Source: Candidatus Berkelbacteria bacterium (lineage in GTDB: Bacteria > Patescibacteriota > UBA1384 > 2-12-FULL-50-11). Taken from it: 45,809 bases of DNA. Positions 24,830 through 34,473 of this stretch are shown here, piece by piece. The first letter of the stretch is position 1; the number at the start of each line of letters is the position of its first letter. The notes beneath the pieces were generated by a model. The model was not told the DNA's origin and ran no database searches. It worked only from the letters and a program-made list of their open reading frames with translations. The stretch spans positions 1 to 45,809 of the forward strand of contig JAUSEP010000086.1 in NCBI GenBank assembly GCA_030650195.1. The letters run 5' to 3'. The position numbers were made by a program, and so were the translations under genes.

Positions 24830-26500
24830 ATGTTAAGGGTAACCAATCTAAATAAGAACTATGGACCGCAAACGGTTCTAGAAAACATTGACCTTACCCT
24901 TTCACGAGGGCAGAAGGTTGCGTTAGTCGGCTCCAATGGAGCTGGCAAAACCACGTTGCTGAAAATCATCGCCGGGCTAGAGGAACCCGATGGTGGAAGA
25001 ATCGAATTCGAAAAAGGTGCTATGATCGGCTACTTACCACAAGACACAAGTCTGTCAGGTAGCCAAACTGTTGCCGCGTACCTTGAAGAGGTTACCGGCA
25101 TAGCTGCATTGGAACGAAGGATGGGTGAGTTAAGTAATGAGCTTGCTGATCCGCAGGTCAAGAAAGACTATGACGACGTAGTTGACCAATACGAACGACT
25201 CGATGGTTACACGTTTTCGCACCGCATGGAGACGATTCTACTCGGATTTGATCTTGGTAAGGAACTAGTCGAGAGACCGTTAGATCAACTCAGTAGTGGC
25301 CAGAAGAGCAAGGTCTTTTTAGCGGGCATCCTTCTGCGCGGCGTTGACTTGTTGCTACTTGACGAGCCGACCAACAACATCGATCTTCCAACCCTCATAT
25401 GGCTGGAGGACTTTCTGATGCGATCCCAGGCAGCGTGCTTGATCGTATCTCACGACAGACGTTTCCTGGACAGGATAGTCAAAAGAGTCTTTGAGCTAGA
25501 TCCTCAGACACGCTCAATCAATGTTTCAAACGGCAAATACAGCGACTATTTGGATCTCAAAGTGAAGAATCTAGAGAGACAAAAGGAGCAATACCGTTTG
25601 CAGCAAGATGAGATCGAACGTCTTGAGGCCCAAGCCAGAACCAAACGTGTCGAGGCGGAAAAGGGTTCGAAATGGATGGGCTCCGACAACGACAAATTTC
25701 TTCGCGGTTTCAAGCGAGACCGGGCTGGCAAGTCGTCCAAGGTAGCTAAGTCCATAGAGAAGCGGATCGAGCAAATGGACAAAGTCGATCGTCCGATCGA
25801 GAAAGACATTCTATCGATCAAACTCAATGCAGCCGACGTATACGGTTCGACCACCGTGAAGCTGACCGAGGTGACAGCTGGCTATGACGGGTTCAGTATT
25901 GGCCCAATGTCGCTGGAAGTCCGTCTCGGAAATAGGGTTGCTATTATGGGGCCAAATGGTGCCGGTAAATCCACCTTACTCAAGGTGGTGACCGGTGAAC
26001 TGACTCCTCTGAGCGGGACTGTTGAGGTTGGCTCCGGAGTGAGGACGGGTAACATGATGCAAGAGCATCAAACCCTACCACGGGACTTGTCGCCGCTGAG
26101 CTACCTAATGGAACAGGCAGGATTGGATCTTTCATCTGCCTATTCCAAGTTGGCACAGTTCGGTATCGATGAAATCTCATCTAGAGGAACCATCGCCGAA
26201 CTTAGCCCCGGTGGTCGCGCTCGTCTTATCCTGGCGCACTTTTCGGCAGTCTCGATTAACACGCTGGTTCTTGACGAACCCACCAACCATCTTGACCTCG
26301 AGGCCCTCGAAGCCTTAGAGCAAACAATCTCATCTTACGAGGGGTCTGTGATCCTCGTATCCCACGATCGTTTCTTTCTTGAAAAAACGAACGTAGACTC
26401 GGCCTACTTGCTCACTGAAGGCATATTGCGCAAGGTTACATATACTGAGTACCTGGCCCAAGCCGAACAGCGAGCCCGACGATTGTTGAAGATGTTTTGA
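24830..26500 (+). CDS. ABC-F family ATP-binding protein
   Basis: Two Walker A (GSNGAGKTT, GPNGAGKST), two Walker B (LLLLDEPTNN, LVLDEPTNHLDLEA), charged linker, no TM. Confidence 0.9.
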   Translation: MLRVTNLNKNYGPQTVLENIDLTLSRGQKVALVGSNGAGKTTLLKIIAGLEEPDGGRIEFEKGAMIGYLPQDTSLSGSQTVAAYLEEVTGIAALERRMGELSNELADPQVKKDYDDVVDQYERLDGYTFSHRMETILLGFDLGKELVERPLDQLSSGQKSKVFLAGILLRGVDLLLLDEPTNNIDLPTLIWLEDFLMRSQAACLIVSHDRRFLDRIVKRVFELDPQTRSINVSNGKYSDYLDLKVKNLERQKEQYRLQQDEIERLEAQARTKRVEAEKGSKWMGSDNDKFLRGFKRDRAGKSSKVAKSIEKRIEQMDKVDRPIEKDILSIKLNAADVYGSTTVKLTEVTAGYDGFSIGPMSLEVRLGNRVAIMGPNGAGKSTLLKVVTGELTPLSGTVEVGSGVRTGNMMQEHQTLPRDLSPLSYLMEQAGLDLSSAYSKLAQFGIDEISSRGTIAELSPGGRARLILAHFSAVSINTLVLDEPTNHLDLEALEALEQTISSYEGSVILVSHDRFFLEKTNVDSAYLLTEGILRKVTYTEYLAQAEQRARRLLKMF

Positions 26501-26525
26501 GCCTACCCTTGCTGGTAGGCTTTTT
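26501..26525 (+). terminator. Rho-independent terminator
   Basis: GCCTACC-CTTGCT-GGTAGGC-TTTTT. Confidence 0.8.
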
Positions 26526-26553
26526 ATAACCCAGGCCTTGGGATGCCGAAGTG

Positions 26554-27681
26554 TCAGGATTGCGATTGTATAGCTGGCTTAAGCCTCTCGGCTACTAGCT
26601 CCCAGACGTGAATAAAGCGGTGGTTACCATATTGCTTCATTTGCTCCAGGTAATTCTGATAGTTACATTCAGTTTTTAGGTAAACTCCCAGATTTTCGTT
26701 GATGCTACTGATATAGGCCAGGGTTTGTTTGCACGATTCAGATTCCGCAAAGACTTTTTTGAATTCACTTTCGTCTTGGCAATTGTTCTTTATGACGATT
26801 GAGCCTAGGATAAGATCTCTAGTAAGAGACGGGGGACCTAGATTACCAGTTGCAATAATAGACTCTCCACGAGAGGCTTCTTCCATTCTCTCAAGTAGAG
26901 AATCTCTAATAGCAGCGTCTTCTTTATCTTGGGTAATAATGGTCTGGTTCAAGGCGTTGATTACATCATAGGATAGCGGGAGTTTCTCCCCATCTTTTTT
27001 TCTGATAACAGAAAGAACTTTTTCTGCGATCCTTTGAGCTGTAGAGAAGCCCATAAACCTCGTAAGGAGTGCAAGCTCGTTATATGTATAGTTACCACTC
27101 TCGCCACCCCTTAGGGTAACTGTATGCCACCCTTCTGCTGAAGAAGAATGCATTTCACTGTCGAAGATTGCTAGTCCCGGCTTGATTTCACAAACCCTGA
27201 CATCCTTATCTCCAAATGATCTTGAAAGGAGTGTTAACATTGACGTCCCAATTCCAGCAAACGCAGCCTTGTTAATAATCGGAAGATTTTCGAGCCTTTC
27301 CCCGTGAGTAAAGGGAATATCCAAACCCAGACCTCCTGATCCAGTAGTACCAATCTGGATGTATTGGATAGGTGGATCAAGCTGTTTAAGAGTCTTGTAA
27401 AGCTCAAGGTAGAACGCGATTAATTTTGAGTAATTCTGCGCGGGTGAACCAGAAAAGATTGTGGCAATGTTAATACAGTTGACAATGACGTCCGGTTTCA
27501 GAGAGACGATAAGCTCAAGGGTTGCCGGGTCAGTAATGTCGGTCTTTTTATAAGGTATGTTAGTAGATGATTGCGGTGATATATCGAGCGAAGTTACTTG
27601 GTAGTCCTGAGCCATCCTTAAGGCAACTTCTCTACCGATCAAACCATTACCACCGAGAACAAGTGCAATTCCTTTCTTCAT
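26554..27681 (-). CDS. NAD(P)-binding Rossmann (SDR/epimerase-like) protein
   Basis: ALVLGGNGLIGREVALRMAQDYQVTSLDI; divergent from the ligase gene. Confidence 0.65.
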   Translation of the reverse strand: MKKGIALVLGGNGLIGREVALRMAQDYQVTSLDISPQSSTNIPYKKTDITDPATLELIVSLKPDVIVNCINIATIFSGSPAQNYSKLIAFYLELYKTLKQLDPPIQYIQIGTTGSGGLGLDIPFTHGERLENLPIINKAAFAGIGTSMLTLLSRSFGDKDVRVCEIKPGLAIFDSEMHSSSAEGWHTVTLRGGESGNYTYNELALLTRFMGFSTAQRIAEKVLSVIRKKDGEKLPLSYDVINALNQTIITQDKEDAAIRDSLLERMEEASRGESIIATGNLGPPSLTRDLILGSIVIKNNCQDESEFKKVFAESESCKQTLAYISSINENLGVYLKTECNYQNYLEQMKQYGNHRFIHVWELVAERLKPAIQSQS

Positions 27682-27736
27682 AAGCTCGAGTATATTCTTT
27701 GGCAGTCTCTTGGGGAATGGTGTATGATTTCTTCGG

Positions 27737-29263
27737 ATGGAACTCCGTATTAGAAAGAGATCGGCGGCAGAATACTACGAAAATTTTTTGTCGTGGGATG
27801 TTGAAAGGCAAGCAGCCGAACTTACTCATAGAACTCCTGAGTTTTGGGAGAGAATAGGTGGAGAAAAAGCGCTAGAAACTTTTCATGATGCGGCGGAAAA
27901 GGTACCAGCTTACAAGAAATTCCTGGCTGAGAATGGTATTGACCATCGGGAGGTTGTTTCTCTCGATGATTTTAAAAAAGTACCACCAGTTAATAAGGAA
28001 AACTACCTGCGTCGCTACCCCTTACACGAATTATGCTGGGACGGTGCGTTAACCAAAATGAACGTTATCTCAGTTAGCTCTGGGACTAGCGGTAAACCCT
28101 TCTTCTGGCCCAGAGACATCTGGCAGGAACATGAGGTCGATCACTACTATGAGCTGACACTGAGATACTTATTTGGGGCACACGAAAAGAAGACCCTAAT
28201 ATTAGTTGCTTTTGCTATGGGGATGTATATAGCTGGCCCATTTACCTTTGCGTCATGCTTAAGAATTGCAGAGAAGGGTTATCCGATTTCTATTGCAACT
28301 CCAAGCAATGACATCGAAGCCATTCTTAAGGTGGTTCAAGATCTTTCCGGAGAGTTTGACCAGGTTATTATTGGCGGATACCCACCACTAGTCAGAGACA
28401 TTATTGATTCTGGGGTGAGAGCGGGAATCGACTGGAAAGAAAAGAATACCAAGTTATTCTTTGGAGGAGAGAGTTTTAGCGAAAAATGGCGTAACTATAT
28501 ACTTTCACTAATCAATGGCGGAAGCTCACTAGACTCGGCTGTAAATATGTACGGAACCGCTGACGCAGCACTGCTTGGGATCGAAACTCCCACATCTATT
28601 TCGCTTCGAAAAGTAGCTGCAGCAGACCCAAAATCACTCAAGGAGATTTTTAATAGCGAACGGTTGCCGTCGGTACTCTCCTACAACCCACTGCTTAACT
28701 ATTTCGAAACTACCGAATCGGGAAATCTACTCTTCACCTCTTCTTCTGGCGTACCCCTCATCCGTTACAGCATTGGTGATGTTGGCGGGACTGTCTCGTA
28801 TGATAATGCAATGAGAGTAGTCTCGGAGAATAGTGACCTCTTCCAAGAATACGAGAAGCGAGACATAGACTGGAAACTGCCTCTTGTTTACCTATTCGGT
28901 AGAGACGACTTTACCGTCGTCCTTTATGGCGCCAATGTCTACCCGGAAAATATAAAAGAAGCTCTTGACGACCCTAGAATTAATCATTTGGTGAGTGGGA
29001 AGTTTATTCTCAGCAAGGGAGATCGACGCGATCTTTCCCCATACCTAGATCTGAAGATCGAGATGGCTCAAGGCATCAAGCCCGAAAGGTCTATGGTCAA
29101 TCTCATAAAGAGGGCTGTGGTAGAAACTATAAGGAGCCATAACTCTGAATACAACTTTATCCACGAGACTATAAAGAAAAAGGCCGAACCACGGATCAGG
29201 TTGGAAGAGTATGGTAGCAAGGACTTCAAATTCGGCATCAAACACCGTTGGGTCAATGCTTAA
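27737..29263 (+). CDS. PaaK-like adenylate-forming enzyme (phenylacetate-CoA ligase family)
   Basis: SVSSGTSGKPFFWPRD P-loop; MYGTADAALLGIE; PLIRYSIGDVG. Confidence 0.8.
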   Translation: MELRIRKRSAAEYYENFLSWDVERQAAELTHRTPEFWERIGGEKALETFHDAAEKVPAYKKFLAENGIDHREVVSLDDFKKVPPVNKENYLRRYPLHELCWDGALTKMNVISVSSGTSGKPFFWPRDIWQEHEVDHYYELTLRYLFGAHEKKTLILVAFAMGMYIAGPFTFASCLRIAEKGYPISIATPSNDIEAILKVVQDLSGEFDQVIIGGYPPLVRDIIDSGVRAGIDWKEKNTKLFFGGESFSEKWRNYILSLINGGSSLDSAVNMYGTADAALLGIETPTSISLRKVAAADPKSLKEIFNSERLPSVLSYNPLLNYFETTESGNLLFTSSSGVPLIRYSIGDVGGTVSYDNAMRVVSENSDLFQEYEKRDIDWKLPLVYLFGRDDFTVVLYGANVYPENIKEALDDPRINHLVSGKFILSKGDRRDLSPYLDLKIEMAQGIKPERSMVNLIKRAVVETIRSHNSEYNFIHETIKKKAEPRIRLEEYGSKDFKFGIKHRWVNA

Positions 29264-30461
29264 GAACAACTCCCGAAGGGATGCTTCTGATTATCTTCCC
29301 GGGCTCTTTAGGGATCCTGCCGATCCTAATCTACTAAGTCTTAAAGATGACCCGAATATTGAACAGGTCGATACTCTTTCTCATGCCATCAACGAGCTTT
29401 TCGACATAGAACATCCTTGGCTAAAACCAGGTAACCCAGTATACGATCGAACCAGAGAATCTTTTATTGATAGGCGGGCAAGGGACCTAGATCTGAGCAA
29501 GCAAGGAGTTTGGGTCTACTACCCATGGGCTAGCAAGCTCGTCCATATTCCTGAGGAGAGCGTCTTCGTTCGTCTCAGGGGCTCGAGAAACCGTAATCTG
29601 GTAACTGAAAAAGAACAAAAAGTTATCCAGTCTAAGAAGGTTGGTATTGCGGGAATGAGTGTCGGCTCGAATATACTAAACGCTCTAGTTCTCACTAATG
29701 GGCCCCGACACTTAAAAATAGCTGATTTTGATGAAATCTCTATTCCAAATTTGAATCGGATTATGGCACCAATTCACGCTGTTGGGCTCAATAAGGCTAC
29801 TTTTTTTGCCAGGAAATCGTTTGAGGTTGATCCTTATCTGAATATTGACGTTTTCAATCACGGATTAGCCACAAAAGATTTCGACCAATTCTTTAAGCAG
29901 CCAAAACTAGACCTGTTTATCGAAGAAATGGACAACCCTTATCTTAAGATCCAATCACGAAAAGTCGCTCGAGCAGAGCGAATCCCTGTAATTATGGCGG
30001 CCGACAACGGTGACGGTGTGTTGATAGACGTCGAAAGATTTGACCTCGAGCCAGAAAGCCCGTTATTCCACGGCTGGTTGGACGATATGGATCTCGACAA
30101 CATATCCGAGAACCTTAGCTTCTCCCAAAAACTAACTATCATTGCTAATATGGTTCGTCTAGAGCAAGCAACGCCGCGAGCTCAAAACTCACTCGAAGAG
30201 GTGGGAACGGTGCTAAACACATGGCCCCAATTGGGCACCGCCGCTCTACTGGCTGGGGTCGCGCTGACCTTTGTTACTCGCAGGATACTATTGGGGCAGC
30301 CGATGCCATCCGGGCGCTACTCAATAGGCCTTGAAGAACATTTAGTACCTAACCACAATTCTTCCTCTGAGGTCTCGGCACGGAAGAACCACACCAACCA
30401 TATAATGAGCAATTTCCGTTCCTTCCAGCACTTTATAGAAGAAATCGGAAAAATAAAATGA
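29256..30461 (+). CDS. E1/ThiF-like adenylating protein, cysteine-free
   Basis: KKVGIAGMSVGSNILNALVLTNGPRHLKIADFDEISIPNLNRIMAPIHAVGLNKATFFARKSFEVDPYL; 8-nt overlap with upstream CDS. Confidence 0.82.
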   Translation: MLKNNSRRDASDYLPGLFRDPADPNLLSLKDDPNIEQVDTLSHAINELFDIEHPWLKPGNPVYDRTRESFIDRRARDLDLSKQGVWVYYPWASKLVHIPEESVFVRLRGSRNRNLVTEKEQKVIQSKKVGIAGMSVGSNILNALVLTNGPRHLKIADFDEISIPNLNRIMAPIHAVGLNKATFFARKSFEVDPYLNIDVFNHGLATKDFDQFFKQPKLDLFIEEMDNPYLKIQSRKVARAERIPVIMAADNGDGVLIDVERFDLEPESPLFHGWLDDMDLDNISENLSFSQKLTIIANMVRLEQATPRAQNSLEEVGTVLNTWPQLGTAALLAGVALTFVTRRILLGQPMPSGRYSIGLEEHLVPNHNSSSEVSARKNHTNHIMSNFRSFQHFIEEIGKIK

Positions 30462-31492
30462 ATATTAGCTCGAATGTTTGGGACATTAAACCACGAGATT
30501 TTCCTGCAAAAGCTATCAACGCAGATAAGATCTCCTATTTACTCAGATACGCAATCTTGGCACCTTCGGCACACAATGTTCAGCCCTGGCAATGCAAGAT
30601 TGTTAATAACGGAGCAGAGATTCATCGTCATCCGACCAGAGCTCTTGACGTCTCAGACCCAACAAAAAGGCAGACAACCATTTCGTTGGGTGCCTTCGTC
30701 TGTAACTTCGTTACTGCTGCTAGTGCTTTTGGCATAAAATCCCAAACTGATTGGTTTGAATCGGGAGGCGAGGGGGGAATGGTAGCGAAAGTTGCACTTT
30801 CGGGATTAGAAAACGCTCAACTCGAGCCTAAAAGAGCCCAAGACTTAGAAAATATTATTGGGAGACGGGTTAACCGAACGGAGTATTCTGCGAAGAAGAT
30901 TGATCGGGCAACGCAGGACAGCATCTTACAACTAAATGCAGATCCAGATCTACAGATACATTTGGAGGCAGATACAAACGCAATAGATAAATTGGCACAG
31001 GTAGTTGAGACTGGTACTAAATTCGCTTTCAGTAATCCAGCCTTCAGGCTAGAACTTTCTGGATATGTTACGCCTAACAATAGTAGCCGCAGAGATGGAA
31101 TTCCTGGTTATACCGCTAATCTAAATCTTATCTCATCCCATTTTCTTCCATGGCTAATGAAGAGAGTTGACATTGGCTCCCCCCAGGCAAGTAAGGAGGG
31201 GCGGATGATAAGGAATTGTTCTCATGTATTAACAATTTCGAGTTCAACTGATAACGAGCTAGCTTGGCTAAATTCCGGATTCTTGTTTGAAAAAGTTGCT
31301 CTATTTTTAACAGAGAGGGGAATATCTATCAGTTTGTCTGGCGCAGCCATAGAACCACCACTTGCTCCTAATGTCGTCCAGAAAATTATAAAAACAGATT
31401 TCAGGCCACAGATCCTGTGTCGTTTAGGATATTCCAACAAGCTACCGCGCCACTCCCCTAGATATCCCGTAACTGATATATTGTTGAAGTAA
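30458..31492 (+). CDS. Nitroreductase-fold protein, Acg-like
   Basis: LLRYAILAPSAHNVQPWQCKI; ATGA overlap with upstream CDS. Confidence 0.8.
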   Translation: MNISSNVWDIKPRDFPAKAINADKISYLLRYAILAPSAHNVQPWQCKIVNNGAEIHRHPTRALDVSDPTKRQTTISLGAFVCNFVTAASAFGIKSQTDWFESGGEGGMVAKVALSGLENAQLEPKRAQDLENIIGRRVNRTEYSAKKIDRATQDSILQLNADPDLQIHLEADTNAIDKLAQVVETGTKFAFSNPAFRLELSGYVTPNNSSRRDGIPGYTANLNLISSHFLPWLMKRVDIGSPQASKEGRMIRNCSHVLTISSSTDNELAWLNSGFLFEKVALFLTERGISISLSGAAIEPPLAPNVVQKIIKTDFRPQILCRLGYSNKLPRHSPRYPVTDILLK

Positions 31493-31510
31493 GGAGGGAA
31501 ACTGCTCGAA

Positions 31511-33784
31511 TTGAGCATATTGGTTGTAAGTGCTCTTGCTAATTTGGTTCTGGCTTTACTGACGTATCACGGTAATCCCAAAAGCCACACAAATAGACTT
31601 TTTGCCACGGTGGTGGTGATTACGATCTTTTGGCTTTTCGCAAACTATATAGAGTTCAGCTCAACAACAGAAGGACTCGCTTTGATCTCTGTAAGAATTG
31701 TTATGTTTTTTGCTACTGCTCAAATTTACAGTTTATTTTTACTAGTACACACCTTCCCGGGCGAGAAAATTACTCTAAGAAGGCCAATCTTATTTATCAC
31801 GCTAATTTATACAATTTTTGTAATGCTCGTCACTCTTTCGCCCTACCTATTTACGTCCATAAAGAGCTTTGATCCAATACCAAACCCAACTGCAGGTCCG
31901 GGTATGATATTCTTTGCGCTTCTAGTGCTAGGGATATTTGGTAGCACAATAATTATTTTAATAAAAAAGACTTTTCGGGCGTCGGGCATATTAAAAACTC
32001 AGCTTTTCTACCTATCGCTTGGGATAATTTCAACTTTTGGCCTAATAGCTATTAGCAATTTTCTTTTGGTGCTAGTGTTCAATAACACAACGCTACTTCC
32101 CTACACGCCTCTGTACACTCTTATACTGGTTGGGACAACAACGTATGCTATCGCCAAACACGGGCTATTCAACGTTAAAGTTGTTCTTGCGGGAGTAGCC
32201 GCTGTCGCCATCATCTTTATCAACCTACTGCAGGTATTTTCTGCTGAAAATTCCAGCCAACTTATCTTCCGATTGATCGTTTTGGTTTTGATTACCATAT
32301 TTAGCTATCTGTTCTTCCGTTCAGTTCAAACTGAGGTAAAGAGACGCGAGGAGGTTGAAGTATTGGCCAAGGAGAAAACAGCAGCATTGGGTGAGATTGA
32401 AGAACGTAATAAAAACCTAGCAACGCTACAGCGAATTTCCGACATCGTTCTAAACGAAAGTGAGATGAAGATAATGGCGCAGAAGATTTTGGATGAGATA
32501 CCAAAACAACTAGAATCGTGCGCAGGGGCAATGCTTTCAGTTGTTAAAGACAGCCAGTTAGTAGCATACGCACTGTCACAACATCAGTTCTCCGCTAAGA
32601 TACTATCCTTGGTTGGAGGTGATTTAGAAAAATACAGCTTCCCAGTTAAAAAAGATTTTAACTTAAGCCACACGGTACTGGTAGACAAAGAACCTCATGA
32701 TTCAGATTCTTTGAGTGATTTTATTAGTCCACCAATTTCTAAAGCAGTTGCCTTAACAATTCAAAAAATGATTGGTGCCAGACATATCGAAGCATTCCCA
32801 CTTTATGCTGGAGGTGAACCGTTCGGAGTAATGATGTTTGTTTTCACGGAATCTAAAGATCAAGTTCACGAACAAAACCATTCAATTGCTAAAGCAATCT
32901 CTGATGATATGTCTCTTGCTATTCAGAGAGCTCAAGCCTACACAAAGCTTAAAGAAGCTAATGCGTATTTAGCTGACCTAGACAAACTTAAAGACGAATT
33001 CATATCTATGGCCTCCCACGAGCTAAATACGCCTCTAGCGGCCATTGAGGGCTACCTATCTATGGTTCTAGATGAAGGGTTAGGTAAGGTAGATCCCAAG
33101 GCCAAGGAATATTTAAACCGTGCTTATGATTCTAGTAAACGTTTAGCGGAATTAATCTTAGATCTTCTTAATGTATCTCGTATTGAACAGGGTAGATTAA
33201 AGATGAAGTTTACTAAGACTAATTTTGCTTCCCTAGTTGATTCCGTTATCAAAGAATTACAGCTTAAGGCAGATACGAAGAAGTTATATCTAAAACTTGA
33301 AACATCTAAGACCGAACTTCCCGAAACTTTCTGTGACCCAGACCGAATCCGTGAAGTTTTTGTTAACCTAATCGGTAACTCAATTAAATTCACAGACAAA
33401 GGTGGTATTACGGTTAAGCTATCTAAACCAGACGACCACATTCGAGCAGAAGTAGTAGATACCGGTCGAGGTATTGCCGAAGCCGACCAGAAGTTATTAT
33501 TCCAGAAGTTCTCCCAAGTAAAGCGTGAAATAGACGAACACCAAGGAACCGGATTGGGTCTGTATATCAGTAAAAACTTTGTGGAGTTACATAAAGGTCG
33601 TATTGGTGTCACCTCAGAACAAGGCAAGGGAGCAACATTCTTCTTTGAGATTCCAATTATGAAATCTGCACCAAAAGAAGTAGCTGGGGCGATGCTGGAT
33701 AAACCAGTAAACGCTGCCCAAATTGAAAGCGGTCCAAAAGGTGTACCAGCAATAGTGGCCGAGTCGAGCAAGGTGAAAGTGTAA
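31511..33784 (+). CDS. Sensor histidine kinase (N-terminal multi-TM, GAF-like, HisKA, HATPase_c)
   Basis: FISMASHELNTPLAAIEGYL H-box; NLIGNSIKFTDKG; VVDTGRGIAE; TTG start preceded by AAGGAGG. Confidence 0.92.
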   Translation: MSILVVSALANLVLALLTYHGNPKSHTNRLFATVVVITIFWLFANYIEFSSTTEGLALISVRIVMFFATAQIYSLFLLVHTFPGEKITLRRPILFITLIYTIFVMLVTLSPYLFTSIKSFDPIPNPTAGPGMIFFALLVLGIFGSTIIILIKKTFRASGILKTQLFYLSLGIISTFGLIAISNFLLVLVFNNTTLLPYTPLYTLILVGTTTYAIAKHGLFNVKVVLAGVAAVAIIFINLLQVFSAENSSQLIFRLIVLVLITIFSYLFFRSVQTEVKRREEVEVLAKEKTAALGEIEERNKNLATLQRISDIVLNESEMKIMAQKILDEIPKQLESCAGAMLSVVKDSQLVAYALSQHQFSAKILSLVGGDLEKYSFPVKKDFNLSHTVLVDKEPHDSDSLSDFISPPISKAVALTIQKMIGARHIEAFPLYAGGEPFGVMMFVFTESKDQVHEQNHSIAKAISDDMSLAIQRAQAYTKLKEANAYLADLDKLKDEFISMASHELNTPLAAIEGYLSMVLDEGLGKVDPKAKEYLNRAYDSSKRLAELILDLLNVSRIEQGRLKMKFTKTNFASLVDSVIKELQLKADTKKLYLKLETSKTELPETFCDPDRIREVFVNLIGNSIKFTDKGGITVKLSKPDDHIRAEVVDTGRGIAEADQKLLFQKFSQVKREIDEHQGTGLGLYISKNFVELHKGRIGVTSEQGKGATFFFEIPIMKSAPKEVAGAMLDKPVNAAQIESGPKGVPAIVAESSKVKV

Positions 33785-33791
33785 AGGGGTC

Positions 33792-33820
33792 TTGACAAAG
33801 TATTTAGTCCATATAATAAT
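33792..33820 (+). promoter_or_regulatory. Promoter immediately upstream of toxin-antitoxin operon
   Basis: TTGACA with TATAAT/AATAAT ~14-17 nt downstream, only ~9 nt before ATG. Confidence 0.55.
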
Positions 33821-33828
33821 TGTATGTA

Positions 33829-34071
33829 ATGAATACAAAGATTGTTAATTTATCTTTACCAAAGAACCTACTTGATATGGTTGATGAAGCGGCCAAGGCG
33901 GAGTATCGAACTCGAAGCGAGTTAGTCCGGGAAGCCCTACGACAGTACGTTGGAAGAGAAAAGTTCTCAAAACTGACAACCTCACTTAGGGAGTTCGCTG
34001 CCCAGCAAGGGTTTAAGCCCGAGGATGTGAACAGGCTGATTAAAGAGTACAGAGCAGAAAAAGCTAGTTAA
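33829..34071 (+). CDS. Ribbon-helix-helix (CopG/ParD-like) antitoxin
   Basis: NTKIVNLSLPKNLLDMVDEAAKAEYRTRSELVREALRQYV. Confidence 0.85.
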   Translation: MNTKIVNLSLPKNLLDMVDEAAKAEYRTRSELVREALRQYVGREKFSKLTTSLREFAAQQGFKPEDVNRLIKEYRAEKAS

Positions 34072-34472
34072 TGAAGGTTGTACTCGACACAAACATTATT
34101 GTGTCGGGGTTGTTGTTCGGAGGTAAACCCCTCCAGATCCTTGAAGGGGTCGTCGACGGTAAAATTGAGGTGTATACCTCAGAAGTGTTAATGGATGAAT
34201 GTTTGCGTATTTTGGAAATGAAATTCGGACTATCCAGAGATCGTTTAACGGAGACAGAAGAATCGTTGAGGGAGAACTTTAAAATCGTGCGTCCACAGAC
34301 AACCGTTAAAATAGCTCGTGATACAGACGATGATGCTGTTCTAGCGGTTGCGCTTGAAGTTGGTGCAGACTTTCTAGTATCGGGTGATAATGACTTGTTA
34401 GTATTGAAGCACATTGCCAATATCCCTATCGTTGATCCCGGACAGTTCCTGAGTCAACTTACTCAAAGGTAA
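34071..34472 (+). CDS. PIN-domain toxin
   Basis: MKVVLDTNIIVSGLLFGGKP, DTDDDAVLAVALEVGADFLVSGDNDLL; TAATG coupling to antitoxin. Confidence 0.88.
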   Translation: MKVVLDTNIIVSGLLFGGKPLQILEGVVDGKIEVYTSEVLMDECLRILEMKFGLSRDRLTETEESLRENFKIVRPQTTVKIARDTDDDAVLAVALEVGADFLVSGDNDLLVLKHIANIPIVDPGQFLSQLTQR

Positions 34473-34473
34473 C

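Noticed and set aside
29256-31492. E1-like plus nitroreductase as a thiazole/oxazole (TOMM) biosynthesis pair
   Set aside because: No YcaO cyclodehydratase partner or Cys/Ser/Thr-rich precursor seen nearby; the nitroreductase looks Acg-like rather than SagB-like
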